Shown one piece after another: positions 51,950 to 61,535 of a stretch of 64,000 nucleotides of DNA. Source of the DNA: Streptomyces genisteinicus (GTDB lineage: Bacteria > Actinomycetota > Actinomycetes > Streptomycetales > Streptomycetaceae); assembly GCF_014489615.1 (NCBI RefSeq), contig NZ_CP060825.1:5440001-5504000 (forward strand), written 5' to 3'. The translations under genes and the position numbers were made by a program. Under the pieces are notes generated by a model that saw only the letters and a program-made list of their open reading frames with translations, made no database searches and was not told the origin of the DNA. Each line of letters starts with the position of its first letter. Position 1 is the stretch's first letter.

Positions 51950-53413
51950 ATGCTGCACACTCCCCGGCGCCGACTGCGCGCCGTCCTGCTCGCCGCCGCC
52001 TCGGCGACCCTCGTGGCCGCGACGCTGCCCGAGCCGACGGCCCTCGGGATCGGCGACCGCCTCTTCCCCGAGCTGGGCAATCCCGGCTACGACGTCATCG
52101 CGTACGACATCGCCCTCGCCTACCGGGGCGCCAACGACGTGCCGCTGGACGCCGTCACGACCATCGACGCGATGGCCGGCCGGCGGCTGGAGCGCGTCAA
52201 CCTCGACTTCACCCACGGCACCGTCCGCTCGGTGCGCGTCAACGGCGCCCCCGCCGAGTTCGCGAGCGCGGGCGAGGACCTGGTGGTGCGGCCGGCGACC
52301 GCCCTGGCCGCGGGCTCCCGGATGGAGATCGCGGTCGAGCACACCAGCGACCCGCGCGGCCCCGCGTCCGCCGGCGGCTGGGTGCGCACCGGCGACGGCC
52401 TGGTCATGGCCAACCAGGCGGACGCGGCGCACCGGGTCTTCCCGTGCAACGACCACCCCTCCGACAAGGCGTACTTCACCTTCCGGGTGACCGCGCCCGA
52501 GGACGTCACGGTCGTCGCCAACGGCAGGCGCGTCTCGCGCACGGACCGGGGCACCGACGCGGCGTGGGTCTACCGCACGGGGCAGCCGATGGCCACCGAG
52601 CTCGCCCAGGTCGCGATCGGCCGGTCCGCCGTCGTCGAGCGCCGCGGCCCGCACGGGCTGCCGGTCCGCGACGTCGTGCCGGCGGCGGACCGCGACGCGC
52701 TGGAGCCCTGGCTGGCGAAGACCCCGGCACAGATGGAGTGGATGGAGCGGAAGGTCGGCCGCTACCCGTTCGAGACCTACGGCCTGCTCGTGGCCGACGC
52801 CGACACCGGCTTCGAGCTGGAGACCCAGACCCTGTCGCTCTTCGAGCGCTCGCTGTTCACCGCGTCCGCCCACCCCGACTGGTACGTGGACTCGGTGATG
52901 GTGCACGAGCTGGCCCACCAGTGGTTCGGCAACAGCGTCTCGCCGCTCACCTGGTCCGACCTGTGGCTGAACGAGGGCCACGCCACCTGGTACGAGGCGG
53001 TGTACGCCGAGGAGCGGGCCGGGCAGTCGCTGGTGGACCGGATGCGCCAGGCGTACCGCCTCTCCGACGGCTGGCGTGCCGCGGGCGGCCCGCCGGCCGC
53101 GCCGTCGCCGCCGGCGCCCGGCGAGAAGCTGAGCCTCTTCCGCCCGGTGGTCTACGACGGCAGCGCCCTGGTGCTGTACGCACTGCGGCAGACCATCGGC
53201 GCGGACGCCTTCGAGCGCCTGGAGCGCGAGTGGGTGGCCGTGCACAAGGACTCCACCGCGGGCACGGAGGACTTCACCCAGCTCGCCTCCCGGGTTGCGG
53301 GGCGTGACCTCGACGGGTTCTTCCACGGCTGGCTGCACGGCACGAGGACGCCGCCGATGCCGGGCCATCCGGACTGGCGCAGCGAGACCCCCCAGGGCCG
53401 GGGCGCCCGCTGA
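51950..53413 (+). CDS. Secreted M1-family zinc metallopeptidase
   Basis: 487 residues. A signal peptide (about 1-30, RRRLRAVLLAAASATLVAATL) precedes a beta N-domain and the gluzincin domain. Zinc ligands are in HELAHQWFGN and NEGHATWYEA (HEXXH-18-E). The usual exopeptidase GxMEN motif is replaced by TGFELETQTL, with its Glu kept. The long C-terminal domain of typical aminopeptidase N is missing, so this is a compact subfamily. It probably trims peptides outside the cell. Confidence 0.92.
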   Translation: MLHTPRRRLRAVLLAAASATLVAATLPEPTALGIGDRLFPELGNPGYDVIAYDIALAYRGANDVPLDAVTTIDAMAGRRLERVNLDFTHGTVRSVRVNGAPAEFASAGEDLVVRPATALAAGSRMEIAVEHTSDPRGPASAGGWVRTGDGLVMANQADAAHRVFPCNDHPSDKAYFTFRVTAPEDVTVVANGRRVSRTDRGTDAAWVYRTGQPMATELAQVAIGRSAVVERRGPHGLPVRDVVPAADRDALEPWLAKTPAQMEWMERKVGRYPFETYGLLVADADTGFELETQTLSLFERSLFTASAHPDWYVDSVMVHELAHQWFGNSVSPLTWSDLWLNEGHATWYEAVYAEERAGQSLVDRMRQAYRLSDGWRAAGGPPAAPSPPAPGEKLSLFRPVVYDGSALVLYALRQTIGADAFERLEREWVAVHKDSTAGTEDFTQLASRVAGRDLDGFFHGWLHGTRTPPMPGHPDWRSETPQGRGAR

Positions 53414-53598
53414 AAATACGGGTGACGGCCGCTCCGGGCGCGTGCGACCATCGTCCGGACGGCGGCGCCCACGGGGGCCGCCGGGGCGGACCCGGGGGAA
53501 TCTTCCCGTCCCGCCGCACGTTGTGAGATACGAAACAAGGGGAAGACTGCCTGTGGGCCGTCGCCCCGCCGCCACACCCCATCGACGAATAGGATCCC

Positions 53599-55089
53599 AT
53601 GACCTCCTCTTCATCCCCTTCCCAGGAACAGCAGAGCTTCGCGGACACGCGCACCGAGAGCCTTCGGGCCGATGCCCTGATGGAAGAGGACGTCGCCTGG
53701 AGCCACGAGATCGACACGGAGCGGGACGGCGAGCAGTTCGACCGCTCCGAGCGTGCGGCGCTGCGGCGTGTGGCGGGCCTCTCCACCGAGCTCGAGGACG
53801 TCACCGAGGTCGAGTACCGGCAGCTGCGCCTGGAGCGCGTGGTACTCGTCGGCGTCTGGACCTCGGGCACCGCGCAGGACGCGGAGAACAGCCTCGCGGA
53901 GCTCGCCGCTCTCGCCGAGACCGCCGGCGCGCTGGTGCTCGACGGCGTGATCCAGCGGCGCGACAAGCCCGACCCGGCCACCTACATCGGTTCCGGCAAG
54001 GCGCAGGAGCTGCGGGACATCGTGCTCGAGTCCGGCGCCGACACCGTCGTCTGCGACGGTGAGCTCAGCCCCGGCCAGCTCATCCACCTCGAGGACGTCG
54101 TCAAGGTCAAGGTGGTCGACCGGACCGCCCTGATCCTCGACATCTTCGCCCAGCACGCCAAGTCCCGTGAGGGCAAGGCGCAGGTCGCGCTCGCGCAGAT
54201 GCAGTACATGCTGCCGCGACTGCGGGGCTGGGGTCAGTCGCTCTCCCGCCAGATGGGCGGCGGCGGCGGTGGCGGCATGGCCACCCGCGGTCCCGGTGAG
54301 ACCAAGATCGAGACGGACCGGCGGCGGATCCGCGAGAAGATGGCGAAGATGCGCCGGGAGATCGCGGAGATGAAGACCGGCCGCGAGATCAAGCGCCAGG
54401 AACGCCGGCGCAACAAGGTGCCCTCGGTCGCCATCGCCGGATACACCAACGCGGGCAAGTCGTCCCTGCTCAACCGTCTCACCGGAGCCGGTGTCCTGGT
54501 GGAGAACGCCCTGTTCGCCACGCTGGACCCGACCGTGCGACGGGCCGAGACACCGGGCGGCCGCCTCTACACCCTCGCCGACACCGTCGGATTCGTCCGG
54601 CACCTGCCGCACCACCTGGTCGAGGCGTTCCGCTCCACGATGGAGGAGGTCGGCGACGCCGATCTGATCCTGCACGTGGTGGACGGCTCGCACCCGGCTC
54701 CGGAGGAGCAGCTGGCGGCCGTGCGCGAGGTCATCCGCGAGGTGGGCGCCGTCGACGTGCCCGAGATCGTGGTGATCAACAAGGCGGACGCGGCCGACCC
54801 GCTGGTGCTCCAGCGGCTGCTGCGGATCGAGCGCCGCGCGATCGCGGTCTCGGCCCGCACCGGCTCGGGCATCGGACGGCTCCTGGAGCTGATCGACACC
54901 GAGCTGCCGCGTCCCGAGGTGCAGGTCGAGGCACTCGTGCCGTACACCCAGGGCGGTCTCGTGTCGCGCGTCCACCTGGAGGGCGAGGTGATCTCCGAGG
55001 AGCACACCACGGAGGGCACCCTGCTCAAGGCGCTGGTCCACGAGGAACTGGCAGCCGCGCTGGCGTCCTTCGCGCCGGCGGCCCACTGA
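53599..55089 (+). CDS. hflX: GTPase HflX
   Basis: 496 residues. The N-terminal HflX domain (about 70-240) ends in a Gly-rich loop (QMGGGGGGGMATRGPGETK). The G domain has G1 AGYTNAGKSSLLNRL, G3 DTVGFVRHLP and G4 NKAD. HflX splits stalled or hibernating ribosomes under stress. The N-terminal 60 residues are acidic and disordered. A terminator shared with the convergent protease gene follows. Confidence 0.95.
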   Translation: MTSSSSPSQEQQSFADTRTESLRADALMEEDVAWSHEIDTERDGEQFDRSERAALRRVAGLSTELEDVTEVEYRQLRLERVVLVGVWTSGTAQDAENSLAELAALAETAGALVLDGVIQRRDKPDPATYIGSGKAQELRDIVLESGADTVVCDGELSPGQLIHLEDVVKVKVVDRTALILDIFAQHAKSREGKAQVALAQMQYMLPRLRGWGQSLSRQMGGGGGGGMATRGPGETKIETDRRRIREKMAKMRREIAEMKTGREIKRQERRRNKVPSVAIAGYTNAGKSSLLNRLTGAGVLVENALFATLDPTVRRAETPGGRLYTLADTVGFVRHLPHHLVEAFRSTMEEVGDADLILHVVDGSHPAPEEQLAAVREVIREVGAVDVPEIVVINKADAADPLVLQRLLRIERRAIAVSARTGSGIGRLLELIDTELPRPEVQVEALVPYTQGGLVSRVHLEGEVISEEHTTEGTLLKALVHEELAAALASFAPAAH

Positions 55090-55113
55090 CGGCGCCCCGG
55101 CGCCACCGCACAC

Positions 55114-55145
55114 CGAAGGGCCGCCCCCCAGGGGGCGGCCCTTCG
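55114..55145. terminator. Bidirectional terminator between hflX and the S1 protease gene
   Basis: CGAAGGGCCGCCCCC pairs with GGGGGCGGCCCTTCG around a tiny loop. It lies 25 bp after hflX and 17 bp beyond the protease stop, serving both convergent genes. Confidence 0.88.
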
Positions 55146-55161
55146 GGCGTTGCCGGCCGCC

Positions 55162-56337
55162 TCAGCGGCCGGCGAACTTCTCGCTCATCATGGTGAACAC
55201 CTGCTCGGCGTCACCGTCCAGCCGGGGACCGGCCAGCCAGCCCGAAGTGACCGGCCCGATGGACGTGTTGGACACCAGCACGGTCTTCCCGCCGGGCTGC
55301 TGCACGAACCAGCCGCCGCCGGAGGACCCGCCGGTCATGGTGCAGCCGATGCGCCACATCGTCGGCGTGCCCGGCGCGACGGACAGCCGGCCCGCGCGGT
55401 CCAGGCATTTGTGCATGATCGCGCCGTCGTACGGCGGCGCCGCCGGGTAGCCCCAGGCGCCGATCGTGCCGATGCTCCGGGCCTCCGGTGCGGCGAAGTC
55501 GATGTCGAGCGCCGCGCCCACCGTCTCCTCCAGCGACTTGGTCCCGCGCTCGGGCTTCACGTGCATGACCGCGTAGTCGTAGGCCGCGCCGGTGCCGCCG
55601 GTGGGGCCGCCCTGGTCGATCCACCCGCCCGAGGTGGCGACCCAGTCCGCCCAGTAGACGCCGTACGGCGCCACTTCCTGCGGCTGCGCCGTCTCCAGCG
55701 CGGCCGGGGACTGCCCCTTGTCGTTGTAGGCCGGGACGAAGGCGATGTTGCGGTACCAGCCGCCGCTCTTGCCCGCGTGGACGCAGTGGCCGGCCGTCCA
55801 CACCATGTTGGACCTGCCCGGGTTGGCCGGGTCCTTCACCACGGTCGCGGAGCAGACCATCGAGCCCTTGGGGGAGTCGAAGAACACCTTGCCGACCGGG
55901 GCGGCGTTCCGGTGGTACGGCTTCTTCTCCGGCACGGCCCGGACCGGGCGCGGTTCGGGATCGGTGACGTCCTGGTCCCCGGTGATGTCGCCGGCGGCGA
56001 GCGTGCGGGTCGGCGCGGACGCCGTCGTCATCCGCTCGGGCTTCCACAGCCCCTCGATCACCGGGTTGACGAAGTCCTGGGCCTCGCGGAGCCAGGTGTC
56101 GCGGTCCCAGTTCTTCCACTCGCCGTCGCGCCACTTGTCGACGTCGATGCCGCGTTCCTTGAGGCGGTCGGCCAGGTCGGCGGGGAAGGCACCGCCGCCG
56201 GCGCCGTCCTGCGTGGCGGAGGCCGAGGCGGACGGCTCGCCGCCGGCCGTGTCGTCACCGGGGCCGCAGGCCGTCGCCGTCACGGCGAGTGCCGACACCA
56301 GCGCGGCGGCGGCGAGCAGTGGTCGTATCGATCGCAT
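55162..56337 (-). CDS. Trypsin-like serine protease lipoprotein, paralogue 1
   Basis: 391 residues. The lipoprotein signal ends TATACG (Cys about 24) and an acidic/Ser linker follows. A conserved segment WRDGEWKNWDRDTWLREA precedes the S1 fold. The triad is visible: TAGHCVHAG (His), YDYAVMHV (Asp) and GGSSGGG (Ser). It is probably anchored outside the membrane; the substrate is unknown. The next upstream gene encodes a paralogue of identical length, and parts of the two are nearly identical in DNA. ATG 56337 was chosen because it begins the signal peptide. Confidence 0.88.
   Translation of the reverse strand: MRSIRPLLAAAALVSALAVTATACGPGDDTAGGEPSASASATQDGAGGGAFPADLADRLKERGIDVDKWRDGEWKNWDRDTWLREAQDFVNPVIEGLWKPERMTTASAPTRTLAAGDITGDQDVTDPEPRPVRAVPEKKPYHRNAAPVGKVFFDSPKGSMVCSATVVKDPANPGRSNMVWTAGHCVHAGKSGGWYRNIAFVPAYNDKGQSPAALETAQPQEVAPYGVYWADWVATSGGWIDQGGPTGGTGAAYDYAVMHVKPERGTKSLEETVGAALDIDFAAPEARSIGTIGAWGYPAAPPYDGAIMHKCLDRAGRLSVAPGTPTMWRIGCTMTGGSSGGGWFVQQPGGKTVLVSNTSIGPVTSGWLAGPRLDGDAEQVFTMMSEKFAGR
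55733..55868 (-). repeat. Near-identical block shared by the two protease genes, copy 1
   Basis: 136 bp around the catalytic-His codons that match 57153-57288 at 134 positions (offset 1420). The flanking sequence is clearly less similar. Confidence 0.85.
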
Positions 56338-56575
56338 GGAAAGGTATCCCCTGGAATGCTGTCGTGAGAAGGCCGCTTCGGGCCGCGGGCCGCGAACGGG
56401 ACGGCGGCGCACCGCGGGAACCGGGCTCGGCGCCCGGCGGCTTGCCATGATCGTGTCATGCCGGAACGGGGCCGGGGGCCACGGCCGGCGTCACTGCACG
56501 GAGTCTTCACGTGCGGGAGGGCGCCCGGCACGGCCGGACGCCCTCGGGGCGGGACGCGGCGGGCGCGTCCCCGGC

Positions 56576-57751
56576 TCACCGGCCGGCGAACTTCTTGCTG
56601 ACCGCCTCGTAGATGCCCTGGGCGTCCTTGCCGAGACGCGGACCCGCGAGCCAGCCGGCCGTCACCGGGCCGATCGAGGTGTTGGAGACGAGCGCGGGCT
56701 TGCCGTCGGCCCCCGCCGCCACCCAGCCGCCGCCGGACGAACCGCCCGTCATGGTGCAGCCGATGCGGTACATGGTGGGCTGCTCGGCCCCCAGCGACAG
56801 ACGGCCGGGCCTGTCGGCGCACTGGAAGAGCTTCTGCCCGTCGTACGGCGGCGCGGCCGGGTAGCCCGTCGCCTTCATGGTCGCGATCTCGGGCACCGCG
56901 GGCGCGTTGAACTCGACCGGCAGCGCGGCGCCGACCGTCTCCTCCAGCGACTTGCCCGAGCCGCCCTTCTCCGGCGTGACGTGGATGACCGCGTAGTCGT
57001 GCGGGGCGCCCTGGCCGCCGGTCGCGGCGCCCTCGGAGATCCACTTCTCGGAGGTCTGCGCCCAGTCGCCCCACCACACGCCGTACGGAGCGATCTCCTC
57101 CTTGGGCGCCTTCTCCAGCGCGGAGGTCGGCTGGGCGGCGTCGTTGTACGAGGGGACGAAGGCGATGTTGCGGTACCAGCCGCCGCTCTTGCCCGCGTGG
57201 ACGCAGTGGCCGGCCGTCCACACCATGTTGGACTTGCCCGGGTTGGCCGGGTCCTTCACCACGGTGGCGGAGCAGACCATCGAGCCCTGCGGGCCGTCGA
57301 AGAAGACCTTGCCCGCCTCGGCGGCGCTGGAGTGGTACGGCGCCTTCACCGGGACCGCGTCCACGGGCGCGGGCGTCGGGTCGGTGACGCCCTCGTCACC
57401 CGAGATGTCCGGGGCGACCGGCTCGGCCGGGGGCTTCTCGGCGTCCCGCATCCGGTCCGGGTCCCACAGGTCCTCGATGATCGGGTTGACGAAGTCCTGG
57501 GCCTCGCGGAGCCACTTGTCGCGGTCCCAGTTCTTCCACTCGCCGTCCCGCCACTTGTCCAGATCGATCCCGTGCTCCTTGAGCCGGTCCTTCAGATCGT
57601 CCGGAATCGTGAACGCGCCGTCCGAGGACTGCGAGGCCGGGGCGCTCGGCTTGTCGCCGGCGTTGTCCTCGGACGGACCGCACGCGGTGGCGGTGAGCGC
57701 GAGCACGGCGGCGAGGGACGCCGCCGCCAGCGTCGGGCGAATGGGTCGCAT
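56576..57751 (-). CDS. Trypsin-like serine protease lipoprotein, paralogue 2
   Basis: 391 residues, same layout as its downstream neighbour: lipobox TATACG, WRDGEWKNWDRDKWLREA, then TAGHCVHAG, HDYAVIHV and GGSSGGG as the catalytic triad. The Asp is preceded by His instead of Tyr. The linkers and pro-region differ most, as expected for an old tandem duplication. The 238-bp gap between the two genes holds no gene. The pair probably has overlapping extracytoplasmic proteolytic roles. Confidence 0.88.
   Translation of the reverse strand: MRPIRPTLAAASLAAVLALTATACGPSEDNAGDKPSAPASQSSDGAFTIPDDLKDRLKEHGIDLDKWRDGEWKNWDRDKWLREAQDFVNPIIEDLWDPDRMRDAEKPPAEPVAPDISGDEGVTDPTPAPVDAVPVKAPYHSSAAEAGKVFFDGPQGSMVCSATVVKDPANPGKSNMVWTAGHCVHAGKSGGWYRNIAFVPSYNDAAQPTSALEKAPKEEIAPYGVWWGDWAQTSEKWISEGAATGGQGAPHDYAVIHVTPEKGGSGKSLEETVGAALPVEFNAPAVPEIATMKATGYPAAPPYDGQKLFQCADRPGRLSLGAEQPTMYRIGCTMTGGSSGGGWVAAGADGKPALVSNTSIGPVTAGWLAGPRLGKDAQGIYEAVSKKFAGR
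57153..57288 (-). repeat. Near-identical block shared by the two protease genes, copy 2
   Basis: Partner of 55733-55868, located at the same place in the upstream paralogue. The two differences are single-base substitutions. Confidence 0.85.
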
Positions 57752-58066
57752 GTCGTGATCCCCCTGGGACTTCGGTGCTGCGGTACGTCTGAACCGTCGC
57801 AGCGTGTCGTACGTGTCGGTGGCGCGCTGCCGTCGCCGGCGTCACCCGGAGTCCGGGTGCGGCCCCCACTATGCCGGTGCCGATGGGGACGGTGTGCGGC
57901 AGGTCCGCGGTTCCGCCGCGACAAGGATCTTCCGCCGGAGCCGTGATCCGGCGCGCCCCGCGTCGTTGGTACCTGAGGGACAACGGCAGCCGGGCGCCCA
58001 GCGGTTGGCGCGAAGGGCCGTGACCCGGGGGAGACGTACCAGCGCACAGCGGGAGGACCGACAGCC
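57752..58066. promoter_or_regulatory. Divergent intergenic region between protease 2 and siderophore locus
   Basis: 315 bp upstream of both a minus-strand protease and the plus-strand aminotransferase. GGGAGGA at 58051-58057 is the RBS of the latter. I searched for a DmdR1/IdeR iron box (TTAGGTTAGGCTAACCTAA-like) and saw none. No gene is present. Confidence 0.6.
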
Positions 58067-59431
58067 TTGGCCGTGACCGAACCAGCCCCGACGGCACCGA
58101 CCACCGCGCACGAGGGAATCCTGCACCGGCAGGCCCAGCGGGAGTCCGCGGCCCGCACCTACGCGCGCTCGCTGCCGATCGTGCCCGTGCGTGCCCGCGG
58201 CCTGACGATCGAGGGCGCCGACGGCCGCCGCTACCTCGACTGCCTCTCCGGCGCGGGCACCCTGGCCCTCGGCCACAACCACCCGGTCGTCCTGGAGGCG
58301 ATCAAGAAGGTCCTCGCCTCGGGGGCGCCGCTGCACGTCCTCGATCTGGCGACGCCCGTCAAGGACGCCTTCACCACCGAGCTGTTCGCCACGCTGCCCC
58401 CGGGGTTCGCCGACGACGCCCGCATCCAGTTCTGCGGCCCGGCGGGCACCGACGCCGTCGAGGCGGCGCTCAAACTGGTGCGCACCGCGACCGGCCGGCA
58501 GGGCATGCTCGCCTTCACCGGGGCGTACCACGGGATGACCGCCGGAGCCCTCGCCGTCTCCGGCGGTGCCACCGACGTCCGGGTCACCCGGCTGCCCTAC
58601 CCGTACGACTACCGCTGCCCGTTCGGGGCGGGCGGCGGGCGAGGGGCCGAGATCGCGGCACGGTGGACCGAGAGCCTTCTCGACGACCCCCGGGGCGGCG
58701 TCCCCGCCCCGGCGGGCATGATCCTGGAACCCGTCCAGGGCGAGGGCGGGGTGATCCCGGCCCCCGACGAGTGGCTGCGGCGGATGCGGACGCTCACCGC
58801 CGACCGCTCCATCCCCCTCATCGCCGACGAGGTGCAGACCGGGGTGGGCCGCACCGGCCGGTTCTGGGCCGTCGAGCACAGCGGGATCGTCCCCGACGTC
58901 ATGATCATGTCCAAGGCGATCGGCGGGTCCCTGCCGCTCGCCGTGATCGTCTACCGCTCGGGTCTCGACGCCTGGCAGCCCGGTGCCCACGCCGGAACGT
59001 TCCGCGGCAACCAGCTGGCCATGGCGGCCGGCGCCGCCACCCTCGCCTTCGTCCGCGAGAACCGCCTCGCCGACCGTGCCGCGAGCCTCGGCGCCCGCAT
59101 GCTCGCGAGCCTCCAGGGGCTCGCGGCCTCCCACACCTGCATCGGCGACGTCCGCGGCCGGGGACTGATGCTCGGCGTCGAACTGGTCGACCCCGCGTCC
59201 GTGACCGCCGACCGGCCGGTGCCGCTCCCGGACCCCCGGCTCGCCGTCGCCGTCCGCCGCGCCTGCCTGGAGCGCGGGCTCATCGTCGAACTGGGCGGCC
59301 GGGACGCCTCCGTCGTACGCCTGCTGCCGCCGCTGACCCTCACCGACGAGCAGGCCACCGCCGTCCTCGACCGCTTCGCCGACGCGCTGGCCGCCGCGGA
59401 ACGCGCCGTACGGACGGCGCCCACCCGCTGA
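58067..59431 (+). CDS. Class III PLP aminotransferase, diaminobutyrate-2-oxoglutarate type
   Basis: 454 residues from TTG 58067 (9 nt after GGGAGGA); GTG 58073 is an alternative. PLP-binding Lys is in MIMSKAIGGSLP; LSGAGTLALGHNHP, GAYHGMT and ADEVQTGVGRTG are typical of EctB/Dat-like enzymes. Such enzymes make 2,4-diaminobutyrate from aspartate semialdehyde. RhbA-type homologues supply the diamine for rhizobactin and schizokinen siderophores. It begins an apparent four-gene NIS operon; no ectA or ectC is adjacent, so an ectoine role is unlikely. Confidence 0.88.
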   Translation: MAVTEPAPTAPTTAHEGILHRQAQRESAARTYARSLPIVPVRARGLTIEGADGRRYLDCLSGAGTLALGHNHPVVLEAIKKVLASGAPLHVLDLATPVKDAFTTELFATLPPGFADDARIQFCGPAGTDAVEAALKLVRTATGRQGMLAFTGAYHGMTAGALAVSGGATDVRVTRLPYPYDYRCPFGAGGGRGAEIAARWTESLLDDPRGGVPAPAGMILEPVQGEGGVIPAPDEWLRRMRTLTADRSIPLIADEVQTGVGRTGRFWAVEHSGIVPDVMIMSKAIGGSLPLAVIVYRSGLDAWQPGAHAGTFRGNQLAMAAGAATLAFVRENRLADRAASLGARMLASLQGLAASHTCIGDVRGRGLMLGVELVDPASVTADRPVPLPDPRLAVAVRRACLERGLIVELGGRDASVVRLLPPLTLTDEQATAVLDRFADALAAAERAVRTAPTR

Positions 59432-59511
59432 GCCGTCCCCGGACGCACCCGCGCCCGCCCCTCCCCGCCACCGCCTTCCGCCGCCCCCGGCCCCACGCCC
59501 CGAGGAAGCCC

Positions 59512-61386
59512 GTGAATCCCACTCCCGCCCCCGAAGTGCCCGAGGCCCACGGCCGTCCCGCCGCACCCCACGAGCAAGGCGCGCCGGGCGGTCCGCTCGC
59601 GTACGAGACGGCCACGGTGCCCCGGCAGCTGGGCGGCGGGCTCGACGACGCCCCCGGCCCGGCCGCCCCCGACCACCTCGACGACCCCGACCCCTGCACC
59701 GCGGCCGACGGTGCGGCCTGCGAGAACCTGCTGCGCTGCTGGGTACGGGAGAACGGCCTCACCGCACCCGACGGCGACATGCTGCGCGTCCCGCTCGACG
59801 CCAGCGGGACCGCGCTGCACGTCCCGGTCCGCTACTGGTCCGCCGCGGGCTGGCACCGCTTCGGGCCCCCGGTCCTCCAGGGCAGCCCGCACGGGTCCGG
59901 CACCGTCGACGCCGTCACCGTCGCCGCCCTGCTCGGCCGGGAGGCGGACCGGTCCGAGGGCGCCGACCTCGTCGGCCGCGTCGCCGACTCCGTGCGGCAC
60001 ACCGCCCGGTTCATCGCCGAGCGGCGGCGCAGCCCGGCGCCGCCCGAGCACGCCGACCTCTTCCTCGCCGCCGAGCAGTCGCTGCTCCTCGGCCACCCCC
60101 TGCACCCCGCGCCGAAGAGCCGGGAGGGGCTGTCCGAGTCCGAGGTGCGGCGCTACTCGCCGGAGCTGCACGGCGCCTTCCCGCTCCACTGGATGGCGGT
60201 CGACCGCTCGGTCCTCGCCGCCGACTCGGCCTGGACCGAACAGGGCCGCCCGCTCGCCGCGGAGCGGCTGACGTCCCGCCTCGCAGCGGACCTCGCCGTC
60301 CCCGCCGGGTGCGCCGCGCTCCCGCTCCACCCGTGGCAGGCCCGCGACCTGGTGCACCGCCCGGCCGTGGCCCGGCTGCTGGACGCCGGGCTGCTGCACG
60401 ACCTGGGGGCGCACGGCGAGCCCTGGCACCCCACCTCGTCGGTCCGCACCGTGCACCGGCCCGGGGCACCGGTGATGCTCAAGCTGTCGCTCGCCGTGCG
60501 GATCACCAACTCCCGCCGGGAGAACCTCCGCAAGGAGCTGCACCGCGGAGTCGAGGTGCACCGGCTGCTGCGCACGGGACTCGGCGACCGGTGGCACGCC
60601 GCCCACCCCGGCTTCGACATCGTCCGCGACCCGGCCTGGCTCGGCGTCGACGCGCCGGACACGGGACCCGTCGCCGGCCTCGACGTGGTGCTGCGCCACA
60701 ACCCGTTCGCCCACGGCGACGACGCGGTCTGCGTCGCCGCGCTCACCTCGCCGCGGCCCTGGCCGGGGCGGCCGGGCATGTACTCCCGGCTGGCCGACGT
60801 CGTGGACCGGCTCGCCGCCCGCAGCGGCAGGCCCCGCACGGCGGTCTCCGCCGAGTGGTTCCTGCGCTACCTGGACAAGGTCGTGCTGCCGGTGCTCTGG
60901 CTCGACGCCACGGCGGGCATCGCGCTGGAGGCGCACCAGCAGAACACGCTCGTCCTGCTCGACCCGGAGGGCTGGCCGGCGGGCGGGCGCTACCGCGACA
61001 ACCAGGGCTACTACTTCAGGGAGTCCCACCGCGAGGCACTCGAACGCAGCCTGCCGGGCATCGGGACCCGGAGCGACACCTTCGTCGCCGACGCCGTCAC
61101 CGACGAGCGCTTCGCGTACTACCTCGGGATCAACAACGTGCTCGGGCTGATCGGCGCCTTCGGGTCCCAGCACCTCGCCGACGAGCGGGTCCTCCTCGCG
61201 GCCCTGCGCCGCTTCCTCGCGGCACACGCCGGCCTGGGCTCGCCCCTGCCCGCCCAGCTCCTCGACGCCGACGTGCTCCGCTCCAAGGCGAACCTGCTGA
61301 CCCGTCTGCGCGGGCTCGACGAACTCGTCGGCCCCGTCGACACCCAGTCCGTGTACGTCGGCCTCGCCAACCCTCTCCGCGCCTGA
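59512..61386 (+). CDS. IucA/IucC-family NIS siderophore synthetase, first copy
   Basis: 624 residues from GTG 59512 (GAGGA 5 nt upstream). NIS synthetase motifs are LPLHPWQARD, PTSSVRTVHRPG, KLSLAVRITNSRREN (ATP-grasping region) and LEAHQQNTLVLL. A C-terminal FhuF-like segment is present. The enzyme adenylates a carboxylate (usually citrate) and condenses it with an amine or alcohol. A disordered N-terminus of about 60 residues precedes the domain. I cannot assign type A or C. It is the second gene of the siderophore locus. Confidence 0.92.
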   Translation: MNPTPAPEVPEAHGRPAAPHEQGAPGGPLAYETATVPRQLGGGLDDAPGPAAPDHLDDPDPCTAADGAACENLLRCWVRENGLTAPDGDMLRVPLDASGTALHVPVRYWSAAGWHRFGPPVLQGSPHGSGTVDAVTVAALLGREADRSEGADLVGRVADSVRHTARFIAERRRSPAPPEHADLFLAAEQSLLLGHPLHPAPKSREGLSESEVRRYSPELHGAFPLHWMAVDRSVLAADSAWTEQGRPLAAERLTSRLAADLAVPAGCAALPLHPWQARDLVHRPAVARLLDAGLLHDLGAHGEPWHPTSSVRTVHRPGAPVMLKLSLAVRITNSRRENLRKELHRGVEVHRLLRTGLGDRWHAAHPGFDIVRDPAWLGVDAPDTGPVAGLDVVLRHNPFAHGDDAVCVAALTSPRPWPGRPGMYSRLADVVDRLAARSGRPRTAVSAEWFLRYLDKVVLPVLWLDATAGIALEAHQQNTLVLLDPEGWPAGGRYRDNQGYYFRESHREALERSLPGIGTRSDTFVADAVTDERFAYYLGINNVLGLIGAFGSQHLADERVLLAALRRFLAAHAGLGSPLPAQLLDADVLRSKANLLTRLRGLDELVGPVDTQSVYVGLANPLRA

Positions 61387-61535
61387 GCCACCCGCCCGGC
61401 GCAGGCCGCCCGGCACCGGCCGCCGGGGCGTGTGTGCGCCGCGGCGGTCCGGGCGCCCGGCACCCGCAGCGGCAGAGCGGCGGGGGCGGGACCCGTCACC
61501 GCCCCCGCCGCCTTCGACGAGAGGAGAGACCGCCC

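Noticed and set aside
49721-53614. Minus-strand open frame of about 1297 codons opposite rshA and the M1 peptidase
   Set aside because: Shadow composition; both plus-strand genes have intact catalytic motifs.
58067-59431. Aminotransferase as ectoine EctB
   Set aside because: No ectA, ectC or ectD alongside; it leads into two IucA/IucC genes and an IucB-like gene, which fits a siderophore diamine supply.
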